Of a stretch of DNA of 64,000 nucleotides, positions 9,660 to 17,343 are shown piece by piece. The notes below the pieces were generated by a model. That model was not told the DNA's origin. It did no database searches and saw only the letters and a program-made list of their open reading frames with translations. A program made the translations under genes and the position numbers. Source of the DNA: Chitinophaga oryzae (lineage in GTDB: Bacteria > Bacteroidota > Bacteroidia > Chitinophagales > Chitinophagaceae); the NCBI RefSeq assembly GCF_012516375.2, contig NZ_CP051204.2:3162001-3226000 (forward strand). The letters are read 5' to 3'. Within the stretch, counting starts at the first letter, position 1, and each line of letters opens with the position of its first letter.

Positions 9660-9717
9660 CCCCTTTTGCAAAGGGGGGTACTATATATTATCCGGAAATA
9701 ATAAAAGAGGGTACCCC
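9660..9717 (-). promoter_or_regulatory. Two mutually exclusive hairpins upstream of the FecR start
   Basis: Hairpin A pairs CCCCTTT (9660-9666) with AAAGGGG (9670-9676). Hairpin B pairs GGGGTAC (9675-9681) with GTACCCC (9711-9717). They share bases 9675-9676, so both cannot form fully. On the transcribed minus strand, hairpin A hides the purine-rich AAAAGGGG that ends 12 bases before the FecR ATG, and hairpin B would free it. The pairing is read from sequence; a regulatory role is inferred. Confidence 0.4.
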
Positions 9718-9733
9718 TGTGGGAAAATATTTT

Positions 9734-10324
9734 TTAATAAAAGGCGGAGATCAGCCAGATCGCCATAAAAATGTCGCCGTGGCGGTAGACATAGTCTTCG
9801 ATGAAGCGCATGCCCAGCACCATGTGTTTTTTTACCGCGTTACGGGAAATGCCCAGGATGGCCGCGGCTTCGTCGTAGCTTTTCCCTTCCTGGCGGCATA
9901 AACGGAACACCTTCAGACGCTGGGTGGTTAGTTTGGAAAGTGCTTCCTCGAAAAGGCGTTCGTATTCCCGGGTGCGTACCACTTCTTCGGGTTGCGCCGG
10001 GTCAATATCTGCCAGCTGCCGGTATAACTGCTCCCGCATCTGCTCGTCAGTGGCCAGTCGTGATATGGTTTTAAAGACATGGTTGCGGGCGATACGGTAA
10101 AGGTACCCGCTGAAAGAAAGTTTTGGGTTAATACGCTCCCTGACCTCCCAGATTTTGAGAAATACGTCGTGCACCAGGTCTTCTGCAAGAGAAGGGACCT
10201 TACAGAAACGCAGCAGATAAATGTATAAAGCAGGATGGTAGTGCCGGTAGATGCCCGAAAAGGCCGATTCATCCCCCTGGATCATCCGCAACAGCACTTC
10301 TTCTTCCGTGGACATACGCTCCAT
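9734..10324 (-). CDS. ECF-type RNA polymerase sigma factor (sigma-70 family)
   Basis: A 196-residue extracytoplasmic-function sigma factor. Region 2 lies at about 20-90 (FSGIYRHYHPALYIYLLRF, then LAEDLVHDVFLKIWE) and region 4 at about 125-185, with the helix-turn-helix YDEAAAILGISRNAVKKHM. It is followed by FecR, SusC and SusD in the standard Bacteroidota order, so it probably activates the SusCD pair. The start at 10324 gives MERMSTEEE; an ATG three codons in is equally possible. The short hydrophobic C-terminal tail (about 185-196) is common in this subfamily. A weak minus-10-like element, TATCTTTA, lies about 65 bases upstream. Confidence 0.95.
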   Translation of the reverse strand: MERMSTEEEVLLRMIQGDESAFSGIYRHYHPALYIYLLRFCKVPSLAEDLVHDVFLKIWEVRERINPKLSFSGYLYRIARNHVFKTISRLATDEQMREQLYRQLADIDPAQPEEVVRTREYERLFEEALSKLTTQRLKVFRLCRQEGKSYDEAAAILGISRNAVKKHMVLGMRFIEDYVYRHGDIFMAIWLISAFY

Positions 10325-10469
10325 ACCTTAAAATAAGACTTTTTTGAATCGCCCGTAATCAATTAAAGAAATAGAATAATGTGTCGGTAAAGATAGAAAA
10401 GAGCGGAGGGAAATAAAAGCGGTGCCGCAGGCAGAGGGGAAGAAAAGCTTCCGGGTAGTTGACAGAGAG

Positions 10470-10515
10470 GAATAAAAGGGCATGCCCGCTACCGTTATGA
10501 TGGCAGCGGGCATAC
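10470..10515 (-). terminator. Probable terminator after the cysteine-rich peptide gene
   Basis: On the minus strand a perfect 9-bp stem (ATGCCCGCT with AGCGGGCAT, arms 10505-10513 and 10482-10490) is followed by CCCTTTTATTCC. It lies about 15 bases past the stop codon of the peptide gene. The U-tract is imperfect, so termination may be partial. Confidence 0.6.
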
Positions 10516-10529
10516 CTGTAAAGATGCTT

Positions 10530-10841
10530 TTAAGCGAGGCATTCTGCGGACGCGGCGCTGGCCGAATAATCCAATGCTTTGCAAATGCAACGGTTGACAG
10601 AATTGGTTTCGCAAATGCCTGCTGCATTTGGATCACCTGGTACGGCAATGGTGCAGGACCGCTGGTCGCGACAGCGTCCGCCGCCGCTACCGTCAGCGCA
10701 GATGCCGTCAGAACATACAAGGCCGGGAGGGCATTCCATGTCGGATTGACAGCCGGCACCACCGGATACAGCTTTCATTTGTTCCCTGCTAAGGATTTCC
10801 CGCGCGCCGAGTTCCAGCGCCTTCAACTTTAAGGCTTTCAT
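10530..10841 (-). CDS. Cysteine-rich peptide precursor with double-glycine leader
   Basis: A 103-residue precursor. Residues 1-28 form a leader of the Bacteroidota double-glycine type (LELGAREILSREQMKAVSGG), which is normally cut after Gly-Gly by a C39 peptidase-exporter. The rest, about 75 residues, contains ten cysteines, an even number, in a pattern including CPPGLVC and CIC, rich in Gly, Asp and Ser. This suggests a compact fold with up to five disulfides. It is encoded 68 bases downstream of the C39-like/VKOR/DsbA-like fusion on the same strand, which could form those disulfides. No exporter gene of the C39 type is in the window. Toxin, bacteriocin or signalling roles are all possible; no homologue with known activity was recognised. 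Confidence 0.75.
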   Translation of the reverse strand: MKALKLKALELGAREILSREQMKAVSGGAGCQSDMECPPGLVCSDGICADGSGGGRCRDQRSCTIAVPGDPNAAGICETNSVNRCICKALDYSASAASAECLA

Positions 10842-10860
10842 GCATTAAATTTTGATGATT

Positions 10861-10901
10861 AAAAAATGGATGCCCCTATAAGGCCGGGGCCATCAGGCCT
10901 T
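10861..10901 (-). promoter_or_regulatory. Possible attenuator hairpin between the VKOR fusion and the peptide gene
   Basis: On the minus strand AAGGCC (10896-10901) pairs with GGCCTT (10880-10885), followed 13 bases later by a run of six T. It could reduce read-through or mark a processing site between the enzyme and peptide cistrons. A 5-bp alternative stem (GCCCC with GGGGC) overlaps it. The evidence is weak. Confidence 0.3.
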
Positions 10902-10909
10902 AATTTTAC

Positions 10910-12586
10910 TTACACGTTGAGGATGTATTTCAGGTCTTTGATTTGATAGATGTCGGGAAGCTGGTATAATGCAGTGGTTGTCTGGTCAGCAGACGGCATA
11001 GAGAGGAAAAAAGTGGGCGTGGCCTTGATGCCCGCCCTGTCGCACCAGCTTCTCATCGCCTCCACTTTCTTTCCCTGCCTGGCCATCGCGCCGTCAGGGA
11101 GCATGTACTTACCGGAGAATTGCCGGTAGTCTTTCGTGGGTGACAGGTACCAGCCATCGAGCACTTCTTTGAGCTGCCGGTTATCTCCGCTTTCAGCTAC
11201 GGCCAGAAAATGTTTGACAGGGAGGCTGCGGTGATCATCTTCTTTATTGGTGGCGGTGAATATAATCTGTACCTGTAAATCGTCGCTACCATGCAGTAGT
11301 TCCTCAATAGGCGCATGTGCTTTCGAACATGGCCCGCAGTAAGGGTTACAAACTTTGACCAGTTTTATACGGGCATCGGGATTGCCCAGGGTGATACCCA
11401 GTCCGGTGGTGCTTTCTTCCACGGCTTTTTGTTTGGCTAACAGCGCTTCAAATATCTGCTGGTTATGTTTCAGCTGATTAAACTTCATCTTGTTTTGCCG
11501 CGCCTCCCTGGAAGCGCGGAAAGCGGGCATCAGTTGCGTGATCACCAGGAATGGCAACAAGTAAGACAGCGCAAAGGAGATACCGGTAAACAGTGTGATG
11601 GATGATAAAGGCGCAAGCGTATGCCATTTTCCCGCAATTGGGATCAGTAATTGCAGCAAAAGAATGAACTGTACCGACAAACAAAGCAGGCACCATTGTT
11701 TGGCTACTTTCCACTGATAGTAGACAGAAAAGATAGTATAAGGCGCTGCCAGGACTGTTAGCCCCGACATGACCAGCAGCGACTGTACGCTGGTGATGCC
11801 GGAGAACAACATAAACAGGAGGCTGCCGGTAAAATAACTGGTGCCAATGATACTCCAGCTGATGCCGGCAATTTTAGACGCTTTGGAGTGGACCACGGCG
11901 CCACAATTTACTTTTTTTCCGGCGGTACAGATCTGTTGCAGTAAAGGATTATACTGATCGGTTTCATACCAGAGCAACAGGAAGCCCACCATCGCACCCA
12001 GCACGGCAGTGAGTGTAAAACCAACAGGCAGCAGGGCGTTCCATCCCTCCAGGAAAAGGGCTGCCGCCATAGCGAGCAGGCTGATGAATGGCAGGATGAA
12101 TAGTTTCGCATACTGCAGTGTCAACTGCCGTTTTTCAGCATTGATATGTTGTTGGTAGTCCGCTTCCCCTGCATGTTCACCTGCTTCCGCCAACAGCACC
12201 AATCCCATATAGTTCTTCTGAAAGTTTTCTGTAGCGGCGGTCTTCCAGCTGCGGGTCTCCTTGTCATAATAAGTTACCTGCCGTTCATCTATTTTCCGGA
12301 CAACCGTAAAATAAACGCCAATGCCATCATGACTGCTGATTTGTGTCAGAAAAGGCGCCGGCAGTTGCGGTAATTGCTCAGCATCAAATTTCGCCAGGAG
12401 ATTTTCCACGCCGAATTTCGAAAGGATGTCACTGACACTGAGTATACCGGGAAAGTCAGGGTGAGATTCCATCTCTGTGGCCAGCGTTGTAAGAGAGACC
12501 TTTACCTTTAAATGATCGAGCAGCAGTTTGGTGGACGCTACTTCACCGCTAACAGGGAATATTAGTTGCTTCAAACGGGATAACAT
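10910..12586 (-). CDS. Fusion of degenerate C39-like domain, VKOR domain and DsbA-like thioredoxin domain
   Basis: Inner-membrane disulfide-forming enzyme of 558 residues. Residues 1-140 align with the C39 peptidase fold (VSLTTLATEMESHPDFPG, LPAPFLTQI, YDKETRSWK), but the catalytic Cys is replaced (GEVAST) and the HYVVL-type His is a Tyr (GVYFTVV), so it should bind rather than cut. Residues about 165-360 are the VKOR domain, with several membrane helices, the loop cysteines C-T-A-G-K-K-V-N-C and the membrane CLLC motif. Residues about 395-558 are a thioredoxin/DsbA-like domain with YCGPC. VKOR proteins use quinone to re-oxidise a thioredoxin partner, here fused. The adjacent double-glycine peptide with ten cysteines is the obvious substrate. 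Confidence 0.88.
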   Translation of the reverse strand: MLSRLKQLIFPVSGEVASTKLLLDHLKVKVSLTTLATEMESHPDFPGILSVSDILSKFGVENLLAKFDAEQLPQLPAPFLTQISSHDGIGVYFTVVRKIDERQVTYYDKETRSWKTAATENFQKNYMGLVLLAEAGEHAGEADYQQHINAEKRQLTLQYAKLFILPFISLLAMAAALFLEGWNALLPVGFTLTAVLGAMVGFLLLWYETDQYNPLLQQICTAGKKVNCGAVVHSKASKIAGISWSIIGTSYFTGSLLFMLFSGITSVQSLLVMSGLTVLAAPYTIFSVYYQWKVAKQWCLLCLSVQFILLLQLLIPIAGKWHTLAPLSSITLFTGISFALSYLLPFLVITQLMPAFRASREARQNKMKFNQLKHNQQIFEALLAKQKAVEESTTGLGITLGNPDARIKLVKVCNPYCGPCSKAHAPIEELLHGSDDLQVQIIFTATNKEDDHRSLPVKHFLAVAESGDNRQLKEVLDGWYLSPTKDYRQFSGKYMLPDGAMARQGKKVEAMRSWCDRAGIKATPTFFLSMPSADQTTTALYQLPDIYQIKDLKYILNV

Positions 12587-12823
12587 AAGACAAATCGTTG
12601 AGGGTATTAAATAAGACAGACAGATTTTAAAGTTGACAGATTTGGTATCGGGAATTTGTTGAAATGAATCTAAAACAAAAAATCAATCAAAAAAAATATT
12701 CGGATAAATCTTGTTGGTCATCGGGCAACAAGCGGATGTCTTTCCGCATGGAATAATCACTTTGAAAGTTTTTTTCCAGCAGGGGAGGTTGTTTTACAAA
12801 CTTTCCGTGTTGTGGCAGGAGAT

Positions 12824-12862
12824 AAAAAAACTCCTGCACCGGCAGATGCAGGAGTTTTTATT
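12824..12862 (-). terminator. Terminator of the DUF4199 gene (bidirectional form)
   Basis: A 12-bp stem (arms 12827-12838 and 12847-12858, AAAACTCCTGCA with its complement) has an 8-nt loop and runs of A and T on both sides, so it can act in both directions. On the minus strand it follows the DUF4199 stop by about 25 bases. The 240 bases between it and the VKOR-fusion gene show no ORF and should hold that gene's promoter. Confidence 0.85.
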
Positions 12863-12885
12863 TTATAGAAGATAAACGCTGTGGT

Positions 12886-13386
12886 TTACGGCTGGGGAGA
12901 CTTGTTCATCGGTTTTTTCTGCGCAGCTGCGGCGCCTACCAGCGAAGCGATAGCGCCAAAGAAAAGGCTGAAAACCAGGCCGCCGACTACCATGAATACC
13001 AGGAAGAATTTTTTGGTGAAGTTGATGCCCATTTCAATCTGATCTTCGGATGCGCCTTTCTTTTCCATCTCTGCACGGGACACTTCAATCGCTTTGTCCT
13101 TGATGTCCGGGAATATCATCAGCATTATAACGGAGAAGATCACCGTGATCACGGTGATGATCATGGTTGCCTTAAAACCGTTCGCGAAAACGTTGCCGAA
13201 GGTAACGTAACCGTCGTTGATCTTTGCGTAGTTGATACAGGTGATTACAATGCCGACAAACATAACAGCAACGCCAACCCATTGTGCCCATCGTTCCTGG
13301 TTGAGGTTCAAAATGTAAAATAAGACGGATAATACAACTAATATCGCGCTGATGATCAGGCCATACTGTGCATAGTTTTTGTTCAT
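12886..13386 (-). CDS. DUF4199 family membrane protein
   Basis: Integral membrane protein of 166 residues with four predicted helices (about 8-27, 34-52, 70-92 and 125-152) and a charged loop (KDKAIEVSRAEMEKKGASEDQIE) between helices 3 and 4. The pattern matches DUF4199, a Bacteroidota-specific family without known function. The short polar tail (QKKPMNKSPQP) is typical. It is a monocistronic gene, closed by the terminator at 12824-12862 and separated from the divergent small membrane genes by about 195 bases that must carry both promoters. Confidence 0.85.
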   Translation of the reverse strand: MNKNYAQYGLIISAILVVLSVLFYILNLNQERWAQWVGVAVMFVGIVITCINYAKINDGYVTFGNVFANGFKATMIITVITVIFSVIMLMIFPDIKDKAIEVSRAEMEKKGASEDQIEMGINFTKKFFLVFMVVGGLVFSLFFGAIASLVGAAAAQKKPMNKSPQP

Positions 13387-13582
13387 GAGGTGATAGTTTT
13401 ATAAGGATGATAGAATTTGCCCTGCTCTCACTTATGTAAACGCACTCTAATATACGTTGAAACGAGAGCGGGACAAACAGTTTTTGGATTAATTTATTAT
13501 GGTGTTGATAATCAATTAATTATTCCGTACAACGGTCTGCGTAAAAATTAGTAGCTTTAAGCCAAACAAATTGTTTGTCCCG

Positions 13583-13819
13583 ATGACTATTGGTCACATT
13601 ACCGCCCTTCTAATTTGGACGCTGGTCTACTGCCTGGCTACCTTTGCATTTGTACTACTCATAAAAAGGAAATACAAGAAAAACTGGTATAAAGTTGAAC
13701 TGAAACTGGGAGGTGGCCACATAGATGCCGCTACTGTAATACTGGTGGGCGGCGGCGTTTTGGCAACCATTGTCATGTTTATATTTAGGGCTGTTGTGCT
13801 ATTGACAAACATATGCTGA
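13583..13819 (+). CDS. Small membrane protein of unknown function
   Basis: A 78-residue protein with two predicted transmembrane helices (about 5-27 and 52-75) joined by a basic, cytoplasmic-looking loop (KRKYKKNWYK). Not recognised. The ATG at 13583 is preferred over a TTG at 13571. It overlaps the next gene by 7 bases (ATG at 13813, stop at 13817-13819), which suggests translational coupling of a small two-protein membrane unit. Confidence 0.6.
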   Translation: MTIGHITALLIWTLVYCLATFAFVLLIKRKYKKNWYKVELKLGGGHIDAATVILVGGGVLATIVMFIFRAVVLLTNIC

Positions 13820-14145
13820 TTTTTGCGCCCTGTGTTTTCTGCTTTAATGTTGTATCCTGTATGTCGAACAAACAATTTGCACTGGCCGGTTTGTGGATGA
13901 CCGCCATTGTTTTCGCTGTTACAACCCTCGTTACCTGCCAGAATGAGCTCAACAACGATGGCTCCATGGAAGTGGGCTTTCCCTTTGTATTTTACCGGAA
14001 GAGTTACGGCATGAACATCACTACCGGTGAAACGGGCATGGCGGTTTCTTTCGAAAGCCGTCACCTCGTAAAAGATATTGTCATAGCCACGTTCCTGTCA
14101 CTGGGGGTATTGGTATTATGGAATCGATTTAAAAAAACAACCTAA
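13813..14145 (+). CDS. Small membrane protein of unknown function, coupled to the preceding gene
   Basis: Protein of up to 110 residues with an N-terminal hydrophobic region, a middle extracytoplasmic segment (about 45-85, containing TCQNELNNDGSMEVGFPFVFY) and a C-terminal helix (about 88-103) ending in RFKKTT. A later ATG at 13861 is possible; the overlap with the upstream stop favours 13813. The next gene begins 17 bases downstream, so three genes may form one transcript. The family is not recognised. Confidence 0.6.
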   Translation: MLIFAPCVFCFNVVSCMSNKQFALAGLWMTAIVFAVTTLVTCQNELNNDGSMEVGFPFVFYRKSYGMNITTGETGMAVSFESRHLVKDIVIATFLSLGVLVLWNRFKKTT

Positions 14146-14162
14146 CCGTTAAGTGTTTAACT

Positions 14163-14768
14163 ATGAATGCAAATTTTCTCCGTCACCTTGTTTTACCCGA
14201 AGAAGAAAAGCAGCTGAGCTCCGCCCAGGACGATGAGCAGCTACTGGATGCCCTGCTGAAGCATCGCTATCTATTGATGATTGACTGGAAAGGGGAGGAA
14301 GAACCCAATCAGATAGGGGATTTCCTGAAAACCAGGGCCGCTGCGCTCAAACCAGGCTTTGATTTAGATACTGAAAGTGTTTACAGGTCCCTCCAGGAGG
14401 AGGCCGCGGGTTTTGAACCGGGCGACAGTGTCCCTTTTCTGCTCAAGTCATTCCAGCAATTGCTCAAAAAAGAAAAGCTGGCCATTGTGCAACTGGACCG
14501 CGGCGATGACAGCTATTATATCTCCCTGACAACAGATAAAAACGCAAAGGACTTAAAGAAACAATCTTCTGAGGTCTGGGCCTGGCGACCCGCCGGACAA
14601 GGCACCGGGGAAGTGTTGTATACCGTATATTGCTCCTGTGGCAGCATGAACGTATGGCAGGTGAAGCGGGGTGAAGTGATCACCGAAAGTAACTGCGATG
14701 ACTGTAACCGGGAGATCTTCGATAAAGACGGTAAATCGTCTCTTCCTGTTCAAAAGGACTATGTATAG
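14163..14768 (+). CDS. Unknown protein with a putative C-terminal zinc ribbon
   Basis: Soluble, acidic 201-residue protein without signal peptide or membrane segment. Residues 1-130 are mostly helical with a short beta region (KLAIVQLDRGDDSYYISLT). The C-terminal part has a CSCG pair and, about 24 residues later, CDDC, an arrangement compatible with a zinc ribbon. The family was not recognised. It follows the two small membrane proteins closely on the same strand. No clear terminator follows it before the TonB receptor promoter region. Confidence 0.7.
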   Translation: MNANFLRHLVLPEEEKQLSSAQDDEQLLDALLKHRYLLMIDWKGEEEPNQIGDFLKTRAAALKPGFDLDTESVYRSLQEEAAGFEPGDSVPFLLKSFQQLLKKEKLAIVQLDRGDDSYYISLTTDKNAKDLKKQSSEVWAWRPAGQGTGEVLYTVYCSCGSMNVWQVKRGEVITESNCDDCNREIFDKDGKSSLPVQKDYV

Positions 14769-14790
14769 AATGTAGTTTTATCGGCATTGA

Positions 14791-14809
14791 TTGTCAGTCG
14801 ATATGACAA
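14791..14809. promoter_or_regulatory. Inverted repeat upstream of the siderophore receptor
   Basis: TTGTCA (14791-14796) and TGACAA (14804-14809) form a perfect 6-bp inverted repeat with a 7-bp spacer, about 100 bases before the receptor start. This is the spacing of a dimeric regulator site. The regulator cannot be named; it does not match a classical Fur box. Confidence 0.3.
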
Positions 14810-14863
14810 ATTTTAGCGATTTTTCCTGATTGCGAAAATCAATTTCCCGATGGCGTAACTCAA

Positions 14864-14937
14864 CCGGGATTCGCAGCCCTACTTTTGCACGCAAAATGTA
14901 AAAGATATCATGGAGCCGTACTATCTGCGAATCCCGG
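14864..14937. repeat. 13-bp perfect inverted repeat spanning the siderophore receptor start
   Basis: CCGGGATTCGCAG at 14864-14876 is exactly complementary to 14925-14937, with 48 bases between. The right arm lies inside codons 6-10 of the receptor and the left arm is in the upstream region. A TACTTTTG element, matching the Bacteroidota TAnnTTTG minus-7 consensus, lies at 14880-14887, between the left arm and the ATG at 14910. Confidence 0.6.
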
Positions 14938-17318
14938 CGAAACGCATACTTACACTGTTAGCAGTCCTGTTGGCTATATGCGGACAGGCATCCGCAGACG
15001 ATATTCTGTCTGCCATCAAAGGAAAGGTACTTACATCGGATGGGCTGCCTGCACCCTACGTAACCGTTAGAATACAACACTCCAATCACGGCGCCCTCAC
15101 AGACGCCAATGGCGAATTTGTGATCAAAAGGGTGAAACCCGGCAATTATACCCTTGTCGTATCGCTCGTCGGCTATGAAAATGTGCTACAGGAAGTAGCG
15201 GTGGAAACGGATAAGATCAGCCAGACCACTATCACCCTGGGTGCTTCCGGTCAGCAAATGAAGGAAATCACCGTTGTAGGGGAATATAACCGCTATACGG
15301 TACTTACCCCCTCCAATTCCCTCCGCCTGAACGCACCCCTCGTAGAAATACCACAAAGCATCTCGGAGATCTCCAAAGAAGTGCTGGCCGACCAGCAGAT
15401 CTTCAACATGCACGAAGGCGTTACCCGTAATGTAAGCGGCGCCTCACGGCTGGGCCACTGGGATATGTACTCCAATATCCAAATCCGTGGCTCCCGCGCC
15501 AGCTCCCTCCGCAACGGCATGAACGTATATATCAGCTCCTGGAGCCCGCTCACGGAAGATATGAGCATGGTGGACCGCATCGAATTCATCAAAGGCCCCG
15601 CAGGCTTTATGATGTCCAACGGAGAACCCGGCGGCCTGTACAACGTAGTCACTAAAAAGCCTACCGGCATCAGCCAGGGGGAAGTCACCATGTCACTCGG
15701 CAGCTATGACAACTACCGCACCACCCTGGACCTCGACGGGAAACTGTCTAAGAACGGAAAACTGCTGTACCGCCTCAACCTGGCAGGTGAACTGAAAAAC
15801 GGCTGGCGCGATTTCGATTATACCAACCGCTACAGCATCTCCCCGGTACTCAAATACCTGATCGACGAAAAGAACGCCGTAACGCTGGAATACAACCTCC
15901 AGTATATGCAGCTGCCGGTGATCGGCGGTAACTATTCCTTCTCCAAACGTGGTTATGGCGATCTGCCCATGAACTTCACCACCATCGAAGGCAATATGGC
16001 CCCCACCAAAATCAGCGATAACAGCGTCATGGCTTATTATGAACATAAGTTCAGCCCCGGCTGGAAGCTGACTGCCCAGTTCGGTTATTTCCATTACAGA
16101 CAGACCGGCCAGAGCATGTGGCCCTCCGGCTTCTCCACCAAAGGAAATGACAGCCTGCTGCAGCGGAACATCAACATCTGGGATGCACTGGGCCTGAATA
16201 AAACCGCACAGGTATTTGTGAACGGCACCTTCCGTACCGGCGCCCTGACACACAATATCCTCGGCGGCGTGGACATGAAATACAGCAACTATTATGCTGA
16301 CTGGGCACAAGGCGGCGCCTACGGCGATTCCACCTTCAATATTTACCAGCCTAAACACGGCAACGTGGTGCAGCATAAATGGGACCGATCTGCGGATATC
16401 CGTACCCGTGGCGTACAATATGACTATGGCTACAGCGCCGTATACCTGCAGGACCAGGTGGGCTTCTTCGATGACCGTCTCCGTGTAACCGTCGCCGGCC
16501 GCTACACCACCAACAACGTGGTAAGCCCTTACGACGGCACCAACAAAGACAGCAAATTCACCCCCCGCTTCGGTGTCAGCTACTCCTTCGACAGGAACAG
16601 CTCCATCTACGGCGTATATGACGTAAGCTTCATCCAGAACCCGGGACTCGACTGGCAGAAAAAACCATTTGATCCCATGACCGGCGACAACATTGAGTTT
16701 GGCGTTAAACGCGACTGGTTCAAAGGCCGCTTTACCTCCACGCTCGCGGTATACCAGATCACTAAAAACAATGTGCTGACCACAGACCTGGACCATCCGG
16801 ACCCCGTAACCAAAAACTTCATCTACAGCCGCCAGAACGGACAGCAGCGCATCCGCGGACTGGAAGCCGATTTCCAGGGAGAAGTGGTGAAAGGGCTGAA
16901 CCTGGTGGTAAACTACGCCTATACAGACGGTATCGTGTCTAAAGACGCCAAACCTGAACTGACAGGCAACTATGTGCCGGGCATCGCCAAACATATCCAG
17001 AACACCTGGCTGAGCTACACCATCGGAGACGGCGTGCTGAAAGGTCTCCGTGGAAACGTGGGCTATCAATACCAGGCAGGCCGTGTAGCCGGCCAGGTAT
17101 ATGACAAAAGCGAAAATTTCCTGCCGGACTATTTCAGAATGGACGCCGGCCTGGGATATACGGTTAATAAATTCAGCGTGAACGTGCTGGTCAACAATGT
17201 GCTGAACAAATACCTGTTCACCGGCGCCCCTTCCGCTGATGGCTATGGCAATAAAATCTATTACTGGCAAACAGAACCCGGACGTAACGTGCGGATGAGC
17301 GTTGGCTATCGTTTCTAA
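14910..17318 (+). CDS. TonB-dependent siderophore receptor
   Basis: Outer-membrane receptor of 802 residues for a ferric siderophore. After a signal peptide (cleavage near ASA-D, residue 29) comes a carboxypeptidase-regulatory-like domain at about 38-115, then the plug (PQSISEISKEVLADQQ and GMNVYISSWSPL, typical of FhuA/FpvA-type receptors, at about 135-255), then the 22-strand barrel ending in MSVGYRF with a terminal Phe. The hydroxamate-receptor-like plug and the siderophore biosynthesis operon downstream suggest that it takes up the product made there. It is the first gene of a four-gene set (receptor, DUF4198, PepSY, LuxR). Expression is probably iron-controlled; candidate operators are annotated upstream. 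Confidence 0.93.
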   Translation: MEPYYLRIPAKRILTLLAVLLAICGQASADDILSAIKGKVLTSDGLPAPYVTVRIQHSNHGALTDANGEFVIKRVKPGNYTLVVSLVGYENVLQEVAVETDKISQTTITLGASGQQMKEITVVGEYNRYTVLTPSNSLRLNAPLVEIPQSISEISKEVLADQQIFNMHEGVTRNVSGASRLGHWDMYSNIQIRGSRASSLRNGMNVYISSWSPLTEDMSMVDRIEFIKGPAGFMMSNGEPGGLYNVVTKKPTGISQGEVTMSLGSYDNYRTTLDLDGKLSKNGKLLYRLNLAGELKNGWRDFDYTNRYSISPVLKYLIDEKNAVTLEYNLQYMQLPVIGGNYSFSKRGYGDLPMNFTTIEGNMAPTKISDNSVMAYYEHKFSPGWKLTAQFGYFHYRQTGQSMWPSGFSTKGNDSLLQRNINIWDALGLNKTAQVFVNGTFRTGALTHNILGGVDMKYSNYYADWAQGGAYGDSTFNIYQPKHGNVVQHKWDRSADIRTRGVQYDYGYSAVYLQDQVGFFDDRLRVTVAGRYTTNNVVSPYDGTNKDSKFTPRFGVSYSFDRNSSIYGVYDVSFIQNPGLDWQKKPFDPMTGDNIEFGVKRDWFKGRFTSTLAVYQITKNNVLTTDLDHPDPVTKNFIYSRQNGQQRIRGLEADFQGEVVKGLNLVVNYAYTDGIVSKDAKPELTGNYVPGIAKHIQNTWLSYTIGDGVLKGLRGNVGYQYQAGRVAGQVYDKSENFLPDYFRMDAGLGYTVNKFSVNVLVNNVLNKYLFTGAPSADGYGNKIYYWQTEPGRNVRMSVGYRF

Positions 17319-17343
17319 ACTTTAAACTTAAACCTGAACAGAT

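Noticed and set aside
15693..17270. Antisense frame of 525 codons opposite the siderophore receptor.
   Set aside because: The receptor on the plus strand has clear domains from signal peptide to terminal Phe; the antisense frame shows no recognisable protein.
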